Assembly (NCBI RefSeq): GCF_016735495.2
Contig: NZ_JAERQY020000003.1
Coordinates: 310,001 to 374,000 of the forward strand
DNA from: Lysobacter sp. MMG2
Lineage (GTDB): Bacteria > Pseudomonadota > Gammaproteobacteria > Xanthomonadales > Xanthomonadaceae
DNA: 64,000 bases
Direction of reading: 5' to 3'
Under the pieces are notes generated by a model, which saw only the letters and a program-made list of their open reading frames with translations, ran no database searches and had not been told where the DNA came from. Made by a program: the position numbers and the translations under genes. The first letter of the stretch is position 1, and the number at the start of each line of letters is the position of its first letter. This document shows positions 16,915 through 25,800 of this stretch, in pieces.

Positions 16915-18045
16915 TCAGGCCGCGTCGGTATTCAACACCAGCGGCGCCGCCTTGCGCGGCCGGCTCGGGAACGCGTGGCGCACGATCCGCCAGATCACCT
17001 GGCCGAACTGCTTCGGCAACGAACCGGTGTTGTAGTGCTGGCCGTAGCGCGCGCAGATCTCGCGCACCGTCGGCGCCACTTCGGCGTAACGGTTGGCCGG
17101 CACGTCCGGGTAGAAATGGTGCTCGATCTGGTGGCTCAGGTTGCCCGAGAGCACATCGATCAGGCGACCGCCGGAGATGTTCGACGAGCCGCGCAGCTGG
17201 CGCAGGTACCAGTGGCCGCGCGATTCGTTGCGGATGCATTCCTTCGGGAACGTCTCGGCGTCCGTGGTGAAGTGGCCGCAGAAGATGATCGTGTAGGTCC
17301 ACAGGTTGCGGATCACGTTGGCCACGACATTGCCCAGCAGCACCGGCAGGAAGAACGGGCCGGCCAGCGCGGGGAACACGACGTAGTCCTTCACGATCTG
17401 CCGCCCCATCTTGCGGCCGACCGGCACGAACTTGCGCCACATCTGGCGGTGCGTGATCTTGCCGGCGATCCAGCGGCCGAGCTTGAGGTTCTGGATCGCC
17501 ACGCCCCACTCGAACAGCACCGCGAACACCACCGCGATCACCGGCTGCGCCAGGTAATACGGGCGCCAGCGCTGTTCCGGGAAGATGCGCAGCAGGCCGT
17601 AGCCGATGTCGTCATCCAGGCCGCGCACGTTGGTGTAGGTGTGGTGGCGGTAGTTGTGCGTGTAGCGCCAGTTCTCGGCGGTGCCGACGATGTCCCACTC
17701 GTAGCTGCGGCCGTCCAGGTGCGGGTCGCGCATCCAGTCGTACTGGCCGTGGATGACGTTGTGGCCCAGCTCCATGTTCTCGAGGATCTTCGACAGGCCC
17801 AGTACCACCGCGCCCAGCACGCACAGCGGCCACAGCAGCGCGGGTGCGAACAGCAGCGAGAATGCGCCGACGTAGAGCAGGCCGCGACCGGCGACTTCGC
17901 TCCAGCGCACCCAGGCGACGATGCGCCGGATGTAGTTGGCGTCGCGCTGGCCGAGCGTGGCGACGGTGCGGGCACGCAGGGCGTCGAGCTCTTCGCCGAA
18001 GCGGTCGAGTTCGGCAGGGCTGAGGGCGCGGTTGCGGGACGTCAT
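16915..18045 (-). CDS. Membrane fatty acid desaturase (acyl-lipid/acyl-CoA type)
   Basis: This 376-residue integral membrane protein has the three histidine boxes of di-iron desaturases: HNVIHG (95-100), HNYRHH (130-135) and HQIEHH (305-310). The HNYRHHTYTN form with a final HQIEHH places it among desaturases that take electrons from a ferredoxin-type partner. The partner gene lies 10 bp upstream in the same operon. Introducing double bonds would adjust membrane fluidity. The operon is divergent from a FabR/DesT-type repressor, as in the DesCB-DesT arrangement. The exact substrate and double-bond position are not resolvable. Confidence 0.9.
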   Translation of the reverse strand: MTSRNRALSPAELDRFGEELDALRARTVATLGQRDANYIRRIVAWVRWSEVAGRGLLYVGAFSLLFAPALLWPLCVLGAVVLGLSKILENMELGHNVIHGQYDWMRDPHLDGRSYEWDIVGTAENWRYTHNYRHHTYTNVRGLDDDIGYGLLRIFPEQRWRPYYLAQPVIAVVFAVLFEWGVAIQNLKLGRWIAGKITHRQMWRKFVPVGRKMGRQIVKDYVVFPALAGPFFLPVLLGNVVANVIRNLWTYTIIFCGHFTTDAETFPKECIRNESRGHWYLRQLRGSSNISGGRLIDVLSGNLSHQIEHHFYPDVPANRYAEVAPTVREICARYGQHYNTGSLPKQFGQVIWRIVRHAFPSRPRKAAPLVLNTDAA

Positions 18046-18055
18046 GTCGGGGGGC

Positions 18056-19153
18056 TCACAGATCGAGTTCGAGATCGCCGGCGGCGGCGTTGATGCACAG
18101 GCGCAGCGCCGAAACGGGTTCGGTGCCGACCTTGCCGGTGTTGAGGTCGCGCGTGACGCCGGCGGACTTGCCGCAGGCGCAGGTGTTGCAAATGCCCATG
18201 CGGCAGCCCGAGGCGGGCTTGAGGCCCTGTGCCTCCAGCGCCGTCAGCAGCGGCTGTCCGCGCGGCACGGTGAGTGTGCGGCCGCTGCGTTTCAGTGTGA
18301 TGAGCGCTTCGCCGGTGTCTTCGAGCGAGACCTGCGGCGGCGTGAACGCCTCGGCATGGAAGCTGCGCGCCTGCGTTCCGGTCACCGCGCGCGCGGTCTC
18401 GACGAAGCCGCGCGGACCACAGGCGTAGACGTGGCGCTGCTCCGCGTCGGGCACGAGCGAGGCGAGCTGCGCGACGTCGAGGCGACCGGTCGGTGCACCG
18501 TCGGTGTCGGATTCGCGCGTGAGGATGCAGTGGACTGCGAAGTCCGGGTGCGCATCGGCCAGCGCCAGCAGTTCGTCTGCGAAGCACAGTTCATCGCGCG
18601 TGCGCGCCCAATACAGCAGCGTCAGTGGCGCGGGCATACCGCGCCGGGCGTGTTCGCGCACCAGCGACATCAGCGGCGTGATGCCGCTGCCTGCGGCGAG
18701 GAACAGCCAGCCGGCCTCGTTCGCCTGAGGCCAGGTCATCTCGCCGAACGCCGGCCCGACGCGCAGGACGTCGCCGACGCCGGCGCGTTCGAACAGATGG
18801 ACGCTGAGCTTGCCGCCTTCGATCCGCTTGACGGTGATGGCGACGCGGCCGTCATCGCGCGGTGCGTCGCTGAGGCTGTAGCTGCGCGTGACCGCGACGC
18901 CGTCGATCTCGACGCTGATGTTCAGATGCTGGCCCGCGTGGAAGCCGCGCCAGTGACGGTTGGGCTTGAGCACGAGGGTGACGGCATCGCGCGATTCGAC
19001 GCGACGCTCGACGATGCGGGCCAGCGGGCGGTCCCAGGTCCAGGTGCGATCCAGGCGGGACGCCCAGAAATCGAACACGCTCGGGGCGACGCAGGCATTC
19101 AGTAGGCGCCGCAGACCACGCGGACGCTTCGGGGGACGGACGACGGCACTCAT
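18056..19153 (-). CDS. Ferredoxin reductase with C-terminal [2Fe-2S] domain, desaturase electron donor
   Basis: This 365-residue flavoprotein starts at the ATG at 19153. It has an FAD-binding barrel with RSYSLSD, an NAD(P) domain with GSGITPLMS, and a plant-type ferredoxin domain whose cluster ligands are Cys317, Cys322, Cys325 and Cys353. It should carry electrons from NAD(P)H to the desaturase encoded immediately downstream. The frame is open for about 80 codons farther upstream, but that stretch covers the promoter and the opposite gene, so the ATG at 19153 is preferred. Confidence 0.9.
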   Translation of the reverse strand: MSAVVRPPKRPRGLRRLLNACVAPSVFDFWASRLDRTWTWDRPLARIVERRVESRDAVTLVLKPNRHWRGFHAGQHLNISVEIDGVAVTRSYSLSDAPRDDGRVAITVKRIEGGKLSVHLFERAGVGDVLRVGPAFGEMTWPQANEAGWLFLAAGSGITPLMSLVREHARRGMPAPLTLLYWARTRDELCFADELLALADAHPDFAVHCILTRESDTDGAPTGRLDVAQLASLVPDAEQRHVYACGPRGFVETARAVTGTQARSFHAEAFTPPQVSLEDTGEALITLKRSGRTLTVPRGQPLLTALEAQGLKPASGCRMGICNTCACGKSAGVTRDLNTGKVGTEPVSALRLCINAAAGDLELDL

Positions 19154-19160
19154 GACTGGC

Positions 19161-19188
19161 ACTATACAGACAAGCGCACAGATGTCTA
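19161..19188 (-). promoter_or_regulatory. Promoter of the reductase-desaturase operon, apparently leaderless
   Basis: On the minus strand TAGACA (19188-19183) and TATAGT (19166-19161) are separated by 16 bases, and only seven bases separate the -10 from the ATG at 19153. Transcription should therefore start at or one base from the start codon. No Shine-Dalgarno is present. Confidence 0.6.
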
Positions 19189-19200
19189 TACGACTGTATA
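19163..19200. promoter_or_regulatory. Candidate operator for the FabR/DesT-type repressor
   Basis: TATACAG (19163-19169) and CTGTATA (19194-19200) are perfect inverted repeats, and TATAC-GACT-GTATA (19187-19200) nests inside. The site overlaps both promoter hexamers of the reductase-desaturase operon and sits just upstream of the repressor gene, so one bound repressor could control both directions. Confidence 0.5.
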
Positions 19201-19248
19201 TTGAGTCCCCGATATGATGTTCAGTCATCCGCCGCCGTGCACGCCCTC

Positions 19249-19911
19249 GTGAGCCCACAGACCCAGTTCCACGCTGAATCCGAGCACGCGGCAGCCCGAA
19301 AGGGCGCGATCTCGCGCGAGGACCTGCTGGCCGCGGCGCTGAAGCTGATCGGCCCGCACCGCAGCGTGTCCACGCTGAGCCTGCGCGAGGTCGCACGCGA
19401 AGCCGGGATCGCGCCGAACAGCTTCTACCGGCAGTTCCGGGACATGGACGAGCTGGCCGTGGCCTTGATCGACCTGGCCGGCCTGTCGCTGCAGAAGATC
19501 ATCGACGCGGCCCGCCTGCGCGCGGCCAGGGACCGCAGCGCGGTGCGCGGCGCGGTCGAGGCGTTCGTGGAGCAGCTACGCGCCGACGACCAGCTGCTGC
19601 ACGTGCTGCTGCGCGAAGGCACCGCCGGCTCGGACTCATTCAAGCACGCCGTGGACCGGCAGCTGAGCTTCTTCGAAGAGGAGCTGCGCATCAGCCTCAT
19701 CCAGATCAACGCCGCGCAGGGCGTGGTCCTGCGCGAACCGGCGCTGGTGGCCAAGGCGATCACCCGCCTGGTCTTCGCCATGGGCGCCACGGCCATGGAC
19801 CTGCCGCGCGAGAAGGACCCGGAGCTGGTCCGTCAGCTCACCTTGATGGTTCGCATGATCATCGCCGGATCCCGGACGTTGGCGACAGAAAACGGCCTAA
19901 ACCCGACCTGA
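19249..19911 (+). CDS. fabR: TetR-family regulator of the FabR/DesT type
   Basis: From the GTG at 19249 the protein is 220 residues. The N-terminal helix-turn-helix (about 18-65; ISREDLLAAALKLIG...LSLREVAREAGIAPNSFYRQF) matches FabR/DesT, repressors of unsaturated fatty acid genes that respond to acyl-CoA. An in-frame TTG at 19201 would add 16 residues but lies in the operator, so it is less likely. The gene is divergent from the desaturase operon, which it probably controls. The symbol is by family, as it could equally be called desT. Confidence 0.82.
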   Translation: MSPQTQFHAESEHAAARKGAISREDLLAAALKLIGPHRSVSTLSLREVAREAGIAPNSFYRQFRDMDELAVALIDLAGLSLQKIIDAARLRAARDRSAVRGAVEAFVEQLRADDQLLHVLLREGTAGSDSFKHAVDRQLSFFEEELRISLIQINAAQGVVLREPALVAKAITRLVFAMGATAMDLPREKDPELVRQLTLMVRMIIAGSRTLATENGLNPT

Positions 19912-19916
19912 TCGCC

Positions 19917-20393
19917 TCAGCGCGCGGGCAACGGCACGCCGCTCAGGGCCTTCACGGTCCTCAGCACGAAACTGGAATTCACGTCCGCCACGCCGGCCTG
20001 GTTGAGCAGGCGGTCGAGCAGGAACCGCGAAAAATGCTCCAGGTCCTGCACGACGATCTGCAGCAGGTAGTCCATGTCGCCGGTCAGGGCATGGCAGGCG
20101 ACGACCTCGTCCCACTGGTTCACGAAGTCGCGAAAAGCGGCGATCGCGTCGGCATCGTGCCGTGAAAGCTGCACGCGGACGAAGGCCTGGAGCCCGAGGC
20201 CCAGACGCTCGGGATCCACTTCGGCCCGATAGCCCGAGATCACCCCTTCCCGCTCCAGCCGCTGCACTCGTCGCAAGCAGGCGGAGGCGGACAGGTGCAC
20301 GCGTTCGGCCAGTTCGGCGTTGGTCAGGCGGCCCTGGCGCTGGAGTTCGGCGAGGACGAGCAGGTCGGTGCGATCGAGGTCGACGGCGGGCAT
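19917..20393 (-). CDS. Lrp/AsnC-family transcriptional regulator
   Basis: This 158-residue protein has an N-terminal winged helix-turn-helix (about 5-65; LDRTDLLVLAELQRQGRLTNAELAERVHLSASACLRRV) and a C-terminal RAM/effector domain (about 70-150). Such proteins bind DNA as dimers or octamers and sense amino acids. It is divergent from phhA with a 122-bp gap holding a 21-bp palindrome, so it probably controls phenylalanine hydroxylation and its own gene. It converges with the FabR-type gene, whose stop is five bases away. Confidence 0.88.
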   Translation of the reverse strand: MPAVDLDRTDLLVLAELQRQGRLTNAELAERVHLSASACLRRVQRLEREGVISGYRAEVDPERLGLGLQAFVRVQLSRHDADAIAAFRDFVNQWDEVVACHALTGDMDYLLQIVVQDLEHFSRFLLDRLLNQAGVADVNSSFVLRTVKALSGVPLPAR

Positions 20394-20415
20394 CGGATTG
20401 CGTCAGTTCGTTATT

Positions 20416-20436
20416 CGGCGCAATGATCTTGCGCCG
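20416..20436. promoter_or_regulatory. Candidate Lrp-type operator between the regulator and phhA
   Basis: Perfect 8-bp arms CGGCGCAA (20416-20423) and TTGCGCCG (20429-20436) flank a 5-base centre. It lies 23 bases upstream of the lrp-like start and 80 bases upstream of phhA. A second small palindrome, GTCGAA-T-TTCGAC, is at 20490-20502, next to the phhA ribosome-binding site. Confidence 0.5.
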
Positions 20437-20515
20437 TAGCCCATCATGCGCGCAACAACGCAAGCCCATTGCGCGGCGAGGCCGGTAAAGTCGAATTTCG
20501 ACACAGGAGCGCCGC

Positions 20516-21409
20516 ATGAACCTCGGGACCCCCTCTCGCGTGGAACACCAGCTCACCGACAAGGGCTACGTTCCGGTGTACACGACGGCGGTCGTCGAGC
20601 AGCCGTGGTCCTCCTACAGCGCCACCGACCACGAGGTGTGGAGCACGCTGTTCAAGCGCCAGCGCGAGATCCTGGTGGGCCGCGCCAGCGACGAATTCCT
20701 GCGCACCCAGGAAGCGATGGGCATGACGCCCGACCGCATCCCCAAGTACGAAGACCTCAACCGCCTGCTGCGCAAGGCAACGGGCTGGGAGCTGGTCGGC
20801 GTCGAGGGCCTGCTGCCGGAGCTCACGTTCTTCGACCATCTCGCCAACCGCCGTTTCCCGGTGACGTGGTGGATCCGCAAGCCCGAGCAGCTGGATTACC
20901 TGGCCGAGCCGGACCTGTTCCACGACCTGTTCGGCCACGTGCCGCTGCTGATGAACCCCGTCTTCGCCGACTACATGCAGGCCTACGGCCGCGGCGGCGT
21001 GAAGGCACACGGGATCGGCCCGGAAGCACTGGTCAATCTGACGCGCCTGTACTGGTACACGGTCGAGTTCGGCCTGATCAAACAGGACGACGGCCTGCGC
21101 ATCTACGGCAGCGGCATCGTGTCGTCGAAGGGCGAATCCATCCACTGCCTGGAGAGCGCCGCGCCGAACCGCATCGGGTTCGACCTGGAGCGCATCATGC
21201 GCACGCGTTACCGCATCGACACCTTCCAGAAGACCTACTTCGTCATCGACAGCTACGAGCAGTTGATGGACGCGACGCGACCAGACTTCACGCCGATCTA
21301 CGAGCGACTGGGGCAGCAGGAATCCATCCCCGCCGGCAACGTGCTCGCCACCGACACCGTGTTCAACCGCGGCACGGGCGAGGGCTGGGCGACGGATGGG
21401 GATGTCTGA
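20516..21409 (+). CDS. phhA: Phenylalanine 4-monooxygenase
   Basis: This 297-residue monomeric aromatic amino acid hydroxylase has the iron ligands His136 and His141 in HDLFGH and Glu184 in YWYTVEFG. It converts phenylalanine to tyrosine using tetrahydropterin and O2. It lacks the regulatory ACT domain of animal enzymes, as is normal in bacteria. ACAGGAG nine bases before the ATG is a good ribosome-binding site. No pterin carbinolamine dehydratase gene (phhB) is adjacent, unlike in Pseudomonas. Confidence 0.95.
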   Translation: MNLGTPSRVEHQLTDKGYVPVYTTAVVEQPWSSYSATDHEVWSTLFKRQREILVGRASDEFLRTQEAMGMTPDRIPKYEDLNRLLRKATGWELVGVEGLLPELTFFDHLANRRFPVTWWIRKPEQLDYLAEPDLFHDLFGHVPLLMNPVFADYMQAYGRGGVKAHGIGPEALVNLTRLYWYTVEFGLIKQDDGLRIYGSGIVSSKGESIHCLESAAPNRIGFDLERIMRTRYRIDTFQKTYFVIDSYEQLMDATRPDFTPIYERLGQQESIPAGNVLATDTVFNRGTGEGWATDGDV

Positions 21410-21436
21410 GGACGCTGGCGTTCCGTAGGGACGAAG

Positions 21437-21565
21437 CCGTCATCCCCGCGAAGGCGGGGATCCAACTTCCAGGCGAACCACGTTCGACGGAAAGCTTGAG
21501 GTAGTTCGCCGTGGATGGTGCGGCCGTTCGGCAGCCCAAAAGCCCCGCCTTCGCGGGAATGACAG
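21437..21565. repeat. CGTCATCCCCGCGAAGG-type palindromic repeat after phhA
   Basis: CCGTCATCCCCGCGAAGGCG begins at 21437, and the opposite-orientation arm CGCCTTCGCGGGAATGAC ends at 21563, with about 90 bases between. It lies between the convergent phhA and FAD-protein genes. Confidence 0.7.
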
Positions 21566-21627
21566 CATGGGCACTCCAGCGCATCCCTCACGCGCGGGAG
21601 AAGGTCGTCCCAGCGAACGATGGCACC

Positions 21628-23040
21628 TCACGGCCGCGCCAGCGCCTCCATCCCACGCTGGATCTCCACGCTCGCACGACGCTCCTGTTGCAGCAGCTGT
21701 TTCGCCAGCGCGCGCGCGGCCACGCGCAGCTCCGGCACGGCCGTGATTTCCCACAACTGCGCTCGCAGCAGCGGGCCGAGCGCATAGAGCCCGCGCACGG
21801 GCAGCCCACTCCCGTCCAATGCTTCGAAGCGCGGTGAGGCTTCGATGCCCAGCCCCAGCGGATCGGCGGTGATCAGCCCGGAGTCGCGAAGCTGCGCGAT
21901 CAACGGATGGCTCGTGCGGTCTACATCGGTGTCGAAGCCGGTGGCGCGGATCACCACATCGAACTCCTCGCGGCTGGCGTGCGAGAAGCCGCGCTCGCGG
22001 ATCAGCACTTCGACCGCGTCGCTGGTACGCCGCGCACGCAACAGCCGGCCCGCGCGCACGCGCAGGCGACCGCGCGTGCGCAGCTCCTCCAGCTCGTGCG
22101 CGAGCGTTGGTGCAAGGCGGTGACGCAACACCTCCCAATGCGAGCGCAGGTGACGCAGGAAACGCGCACGCTCCGGCGTGGCCAGGCCGCGCCAGAAGCC
22201 CTGCAGGTACGGACGCAATGCATCGATCAGGCTGCGCCAGTCGGGGACGATCGGCGTCAGCGCGCGCAGGGCGCGCACCAGTTCCGGCAGATCGTGCGTG
22301 TTGATCGCGTGCAGCACGGTGGGCGGCAATGCGATCGGCGCCGCCGGTTCGTCCGTGTGCGACTGCGGCAGAAGACCATGACGCGACAGCGCGGTGATCG
22401 GCCCGCGATGGCCGCGCCGGTGCAGCGTGGCGACCACGTCGGCCATCGTCAGTCCCGTGCCGATGATGAGCACGCGCTGGTTGGGCGCGATGTGGTCGAT
22501 CGCGCCAATGCCGTCCAGCCCGTTCTGCCACGGCCAGGCGACGTAGCTGGGATGCACCGCCAGGCGCGGCCCGATGCCCGCCAGCGGCTGCGGCGGCAGC
22601 GCGCCGACGGTGAGCACGACGCGATCGCTGAGGAAATCCGAACCGTCCGCCAGATGCACGCGGAACGCGCTGCCTGCGCGATCGATCGCGATGGCTTCCT
22701 GCGGGATTCGATTGAAGCCGGCCAGCGACAGCTGCGCCGCCGCCTGCAGGCGCGAATGCAGGTACTCGCCATAGACCAGGCGCGGCAGGAAGCTGGTGCG
22801 TGCACGCTCGGTCAGATTGAGCCAGTCGGCGAACTCGCCGGGATGATCCGCCGTCGCACCCAGATCGCGTGCGCGCACGTTGAGCAGATGCTCCGGTCGC
22901 GCCTCGCCGTAGGCCACGCCTCGGCCGAAGCTGTCGGACACCCCGACCAACTGGATGTCCACGCCGGCGGGTGCGGCGCGGGCCAGTTCGGTGGCCAGCG
23001 CGCATCCGCTGAAGCCCGCGCCGATGATGCTGATCCGCAT
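21628..23040 (-). CDS. FAD/NAD(P)-binding oxidoreductase of unknown substrate
   Basis: This 470-residue protein has an N-terminal dinucleotide fold (ISIIGAGFSGCALATEL) and a second one at about 185 (VLIIGTGLTMADVVATL). The GRGVAYGEARPEHLLNVRA block is typical of the NAD_binding_9 group of FAD-dependent proteins. The ATRATGFDTDVDR segment (about 370) is the monooxygenase-like ATG motif seen in flavin N-oxygenases. No substrate-specific motif is recognisable. GGGAGAAACGAC before the ATG is a usable ribosome-binding site. It is a single-gene unit as far as can be seen. Confidence 0.75.
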   Translation of the reverse strand: MRISIIGAGFSGCALATELARAAPAGVDIQLVGVSDSFGRGVAYGEARPEHLLNVRARDLGATADHPGEFADWLNLTERARTSFLPRLVYGEYLHSRLQAAAQLSLAGFNRIPQEAIAIDRAGSAFRVHLADGSDFLSDRVVLTVGALPPQPLAGIGPRLAVHPSYVAWPWQNGLDGIGAIDHIAPNQRVLIIGTGLTMADVVATLHRRGHRGPITALSRHGLLPQSHTDEPAAPIALPPTVLHAINTHDLPELVRALRALTPIVPDWRSLIDALRPYLQGFWRGLATPERARFLRHLRSHWEVLRHRLAPTLAHELEELRTRGRLRVRAGRLLRARRTSDAVEVLIRERGFSHASREEFDVVIRATGFDTDVDRTSHPLIAQLRDSGLITADPLGLGIEASPRFEALDGSGLPVRGLYALGPLLRAQLWEITAVPELRVAARALAKQLLQQERRASVEIQRGMEALARP

Positions 23041-23173
23041 GTCGTTTCTCCCGGGGTCGTCGTGCGCCTATTGGTAGGCGATCGCCGGACGGCGGAAGTA
23101 AACGGTGGGTTATGCGGCCGCGTGTTTCACGCAACGCTTCGTCAGTGCTTCATAACCGATCGGAATCTGTCCT

Positions 23174-23890
23174 TCACGCGCCCTGCGCGCGCGCCGTTGC
23201 CGGCCCCGGCGCGCGGGTGGCACGCGGCTTCCAGCGGCGGTCGAGCAGCACCTTGGCGACGATCGCCAGCGCCAGCGGACCGAACCACGCGACGTAGTGG
23301 AGCGCGGTGCCGTTCACCGACGGCAGCAGGCGCGGCAGGCCGATGCCGAGGAAGGCGATGTGCGTGGCGATGCCGTTGCCGATCATCGCGGTGTAATGCT
23401 CGCTCATCCACCAGCGCGGCGTCGTGCCGAGCGTGGCGTGGCGCAGTCGGCGGCGCAGCATGTCCACGCCGGTGAACAGGCCCACCGCCGAGAAACCGAT
23501 CAGCAATGCCGCGCCCACCTTCAGGCCCAGCACGAGCACGCCCGCGCCGGACAGCAGCGACAACACGGCGAGCGAGACATAGACCGGCCCCGTAAAGCGC
23601 GCCGCGGACGCCTTGTCGCGTATCGCGCGCCACGACACCCACACGCCGGTCGAAGTGATGACGACCAGATACCCAAGGAACGCGGAGGTGACGACGTGCC
23701 CGTCCATCCAGCGCGCAATCGCCATCGGCGCGGCGGTCAGGATGATGCCGACCATCGCCAGCAGATAGACACGGCCCGCGCCGCGGTGCGCCGGCGTGCC
23801 CTTGCGCAGCAGGCCGGCGGTCCAGAAGGTGATCAGGGCGATGACGCCCACCAGCACATGCACGGCAACCAGCAGCTTGTACGCGGTCAT
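23174..23890 (-). CDS. Multi-pass membrane protein of unknown function (DUF2306-like layout)
   Basis: The 238-residue protein from the ATG at 23890 has about seven hydrophobic segments. Conserved-looking His residues lie in the first helix (LLVAVHVLVGVIALI), in PAHRGAGR and in SEHYTAMIGNGIATHIAF. Such a pattern is seen in haem-binding or DUF2306-like membrane proteins, but I cannot assign a function. AGGAAT lies upstream of the ATG. It is divergent from the histidine kinase gene 162 bp away, so it could be a target of that system. Confidence 0.68.
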   Translation of the reverse strand: MTAYKLLVAVHVLVGVIALITFWTAGLLRKGTPAHRGAGRVYLLAMVGIILTAAPMAIARWMDGHVVTSAFLGYLVVITSTGVWVSWRAIRDKASAARFTGPVYVSLAVLSLLSGAGVLVLGLKVGAALLIGFSAVGLFTGVDMLRRRLRHATLGTTPRWWMSEHYTAMIGNGIATHIAFLGIGLPRLLPSVNGTALHYVAWFGPLALAIVAKVLLDRRWKPRATRAPGPATARAQGA

Positions 23891-24051
23891 GACGGCGATT
23901 CCTGTCGCTGCGTCCTGTGCGGACGTTGACGACACGATGCGCGCCGGCCGCGACGCATCGCAGTGCCCGCCGTCATCCCGCCGACCTGCCGGAAGTCACT
24001 TCCTGCATCGGCGGCATTGCGGTGGCGCAGCAGCGGTCGCAGCATGGCGGC

Positions 24052-25158
24052 ATGAACGAACGCGCCCGCCAGGCCCTGCAACCGCTCAATTTCGCCGCCG
24101 CCGCCACGCTGCTGGCGGTGGGCTATGGCATGCAGTACGAACTCCAGGGCGCGCGGATGACGCTGGCGTGGGTGCTGCTCGGCCTCACCATGCTGAGCAT
24201 CCTCGCGCTGGACTGGCTGCCGCGCCGGCCGGTGGCGCGCGCGCTCCTGTACGCGTTGCAGGCGGCGATCGCCTACACGCTGATCGCGCTGGCGCCGCGC
24301 CTGGGCATCGCGCCGGTGCTGCTGGTGGTGCTGATCGCCGAGTTGGCGATGGAGTATCGGCCGCGCGTGGTGGTCGCGTTGGCGCTCGCGCTCAACGCGG
24401 GCCTGTACTTCGCGCTGGAGAGGGGCGGCCATGCCGCGCCGCTGTTGCAGCTGTCGTTGTATATCGGCTTCCAGTCGTTCGCCGCATTGACCACGCACTA
24501 CGCGCGCAGTGCCGAGTTGGCGCGCGACCGCCTGGCCCTGGTCAACGCCGACCTGCTCGCCACGCGCGCCCTCCTCGCCGACAGCGCCCGCGACAACGAA
24601 CGCCTGCGCGTGGCGCGCGAACTGCACGATGTCGCTGGCCACAAGCTCACCGCGATGACCCTCAACCTGCGCGCGCTGGCCGCCGATCCGGCGTTCGCCG
24701 GACGGCAGGAGATCGCGCTGGCGCAACAGCTCTCCAGTGAGTTGCTCAGCGACATCCGCGGCATCGTCCAGGCGATGCGCCACGACCAGGGCCTGGACCT
24801 GGGCACGGCACTGCGCGCACTCGCTGCGCCGATGCCGAGACCGTCGTTGCGCCTGCGCATCGACGATGCGGTGCGCGTCACCGATCCGGCCACCGCCGAG
24901 GCCGTCCTGCGCCTGGTGCAGGAAGCGCTGACCAACAGCGCGCGCCACGGCGATGCCGACGTGGTGGACGTGTCCATCGGTGCGGGCGATGGACGCCTGC
25001 GCATCCGCGTGGAAGACAACGGCCAGCTGCGCGGCGCGATCCGCGAGGGCAACGGGCTGTCGGGGATGCGCGAACGCGTGACGGCCGCCGGCGGCGAGCT
25101 GGCGCTGAGCCGCTCCGAACACGGTGCGTTGCGCATCGACGCGAGCCTGCCCGCATGA
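24052..25158 (+). CDS. NarL-type sensor histidine kinase with membrane N-terminus
   Basis: This 368-residue protein has about five to six membrane helices (16-150) with almost no periplasmic loops. A coiled segment follows, then a HisKA_3 domain with phospho-acceptor His192 in ARELHDVAGHKL, and a HATPase with the N-box QEALTNSARH and G-box GNGLSGMRERV. The layout matches DesK-like kinases, which sense membrane state through their helices. The ATG at 24052 is chosen because coding character begins there. Its stop overlaps the response regulator start by four bases. Confidence 0.87.
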   Translation: MNERARQALQPLNFAAAATLLAVGYGMQYELQGARMTLAWVLLGLTMLSILALDWLPRRPVARALLYALQAAIAYTLIALAPRLGIAPVLLVVLIAELAMEYRPRVVVALALALNAGLYFALERGGHAAPLLQLSLYIGFQSFAALTTHYARSAELARDRLALVNADLLATRALLADSARDNERLRVARELHDVAGHKLTAMTLNLRALAADPAFAGRQEIALAQQLSSELLSDIRGIVQAMRHDQGLDLGTALRALAAPMPRPSLRLRIDDAVRVTDPATAEAVLRLVQEALTNSARHGDADVVDVSIGAGDGRLRIRVEDNGQLRGAIREGNGLSGMRERVTAAGGELALSRSEHGALRIDASLPA

Positions 25159-25787
25159 CGGCGCCGCGCATCGCGCTGGCCGACGACCAGGCCATCGTCC
25201 GCGCCGGCCTGCGCGCCTTGCTGGAGCGCCAGGGCATCACGGTCGTCTTCGAGGCCGCCGACGGCGCGCAGCTGCTGGAACAGTTGGAACACACGCACGT
25301 CGACGTCGTCCTCAGCGACATCCGCATGGCCGGGCTGGATGGCATCGAAGCCCTGCGCCGCCTGCGCGCGCGTGGCGACAGCACGCCCGTGCTGCTGCTC
25401 ACCACGTTCGACGAAAGCGAGCTGCTGCTGCAGGCGACGCAGGCCGGTGCGCAGGGTTTCCTGCTCAAGGACGCCGCACCGGAAGACCTGCGCGACGCGA
25501 TCGCCCGCGTGGCCGCCGGCGAGACGCTGCTGCAACCGGTCAGCACCGACCCGGTGCGCGCTCGCTACCAGTACCACCAGCAGGAAGCGCCGCGCGAGAC
25601 CTTCACCGAGCGCGAAGTGGCGATCCTGCGCCTGCTGGCCGGCGGCTATTCGAACAAGGAGATCGCGCGCGCGATGTTCCTCGCCGAAGGAACGGTGAAG
25701 AACTATGTGTCGGTGATCCTGGAGAAGCTCGGCACGCGCGATCGTACGCGCGCGGTGCTCAAGGCGATCACGCTGCGTGTGATCTGA
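25155..25787 (+). CDS. NarL/LuxR-family response regulator
   Basis: This 210-residue protein has a receiver domain (about 4-120) with phospho-acceptor Asp55 in LSDIRM and Lys105 in FLLKD, and a C-terminal LuxR-type helix-turn-helix (about 145-205; FTEREVAILRLLAGGYSNKEIA). It is the partner of the kinase that overlaps its start by ATGA. DesR-type targets such as desaturase genes are one possibility, but none is adjacent; the nearest candidate is the divergent membrane protein upstream of the kinase. Confidence 0.9.
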   Translation: MTAPRIALADDQAIVRAGLRALLERQGITVVFEAADGAQLLEQLEHTHVDVVLSDIRMAGLDGIEALRRLRARGDSTPVLLLTTFDESELLLQATQAGAQGFLLKDAAPEDLRDAIARVAAGETLLQPVSTDPVRARYQYHQQEAPRETFTEREVAILRLLAGGYSNKEIARAMFLAEGTVKNYVSVILEKLGTRDRTRAVLKAITLRVI

Positions 25788-25800
25788 AAGCCGCGCGGCT

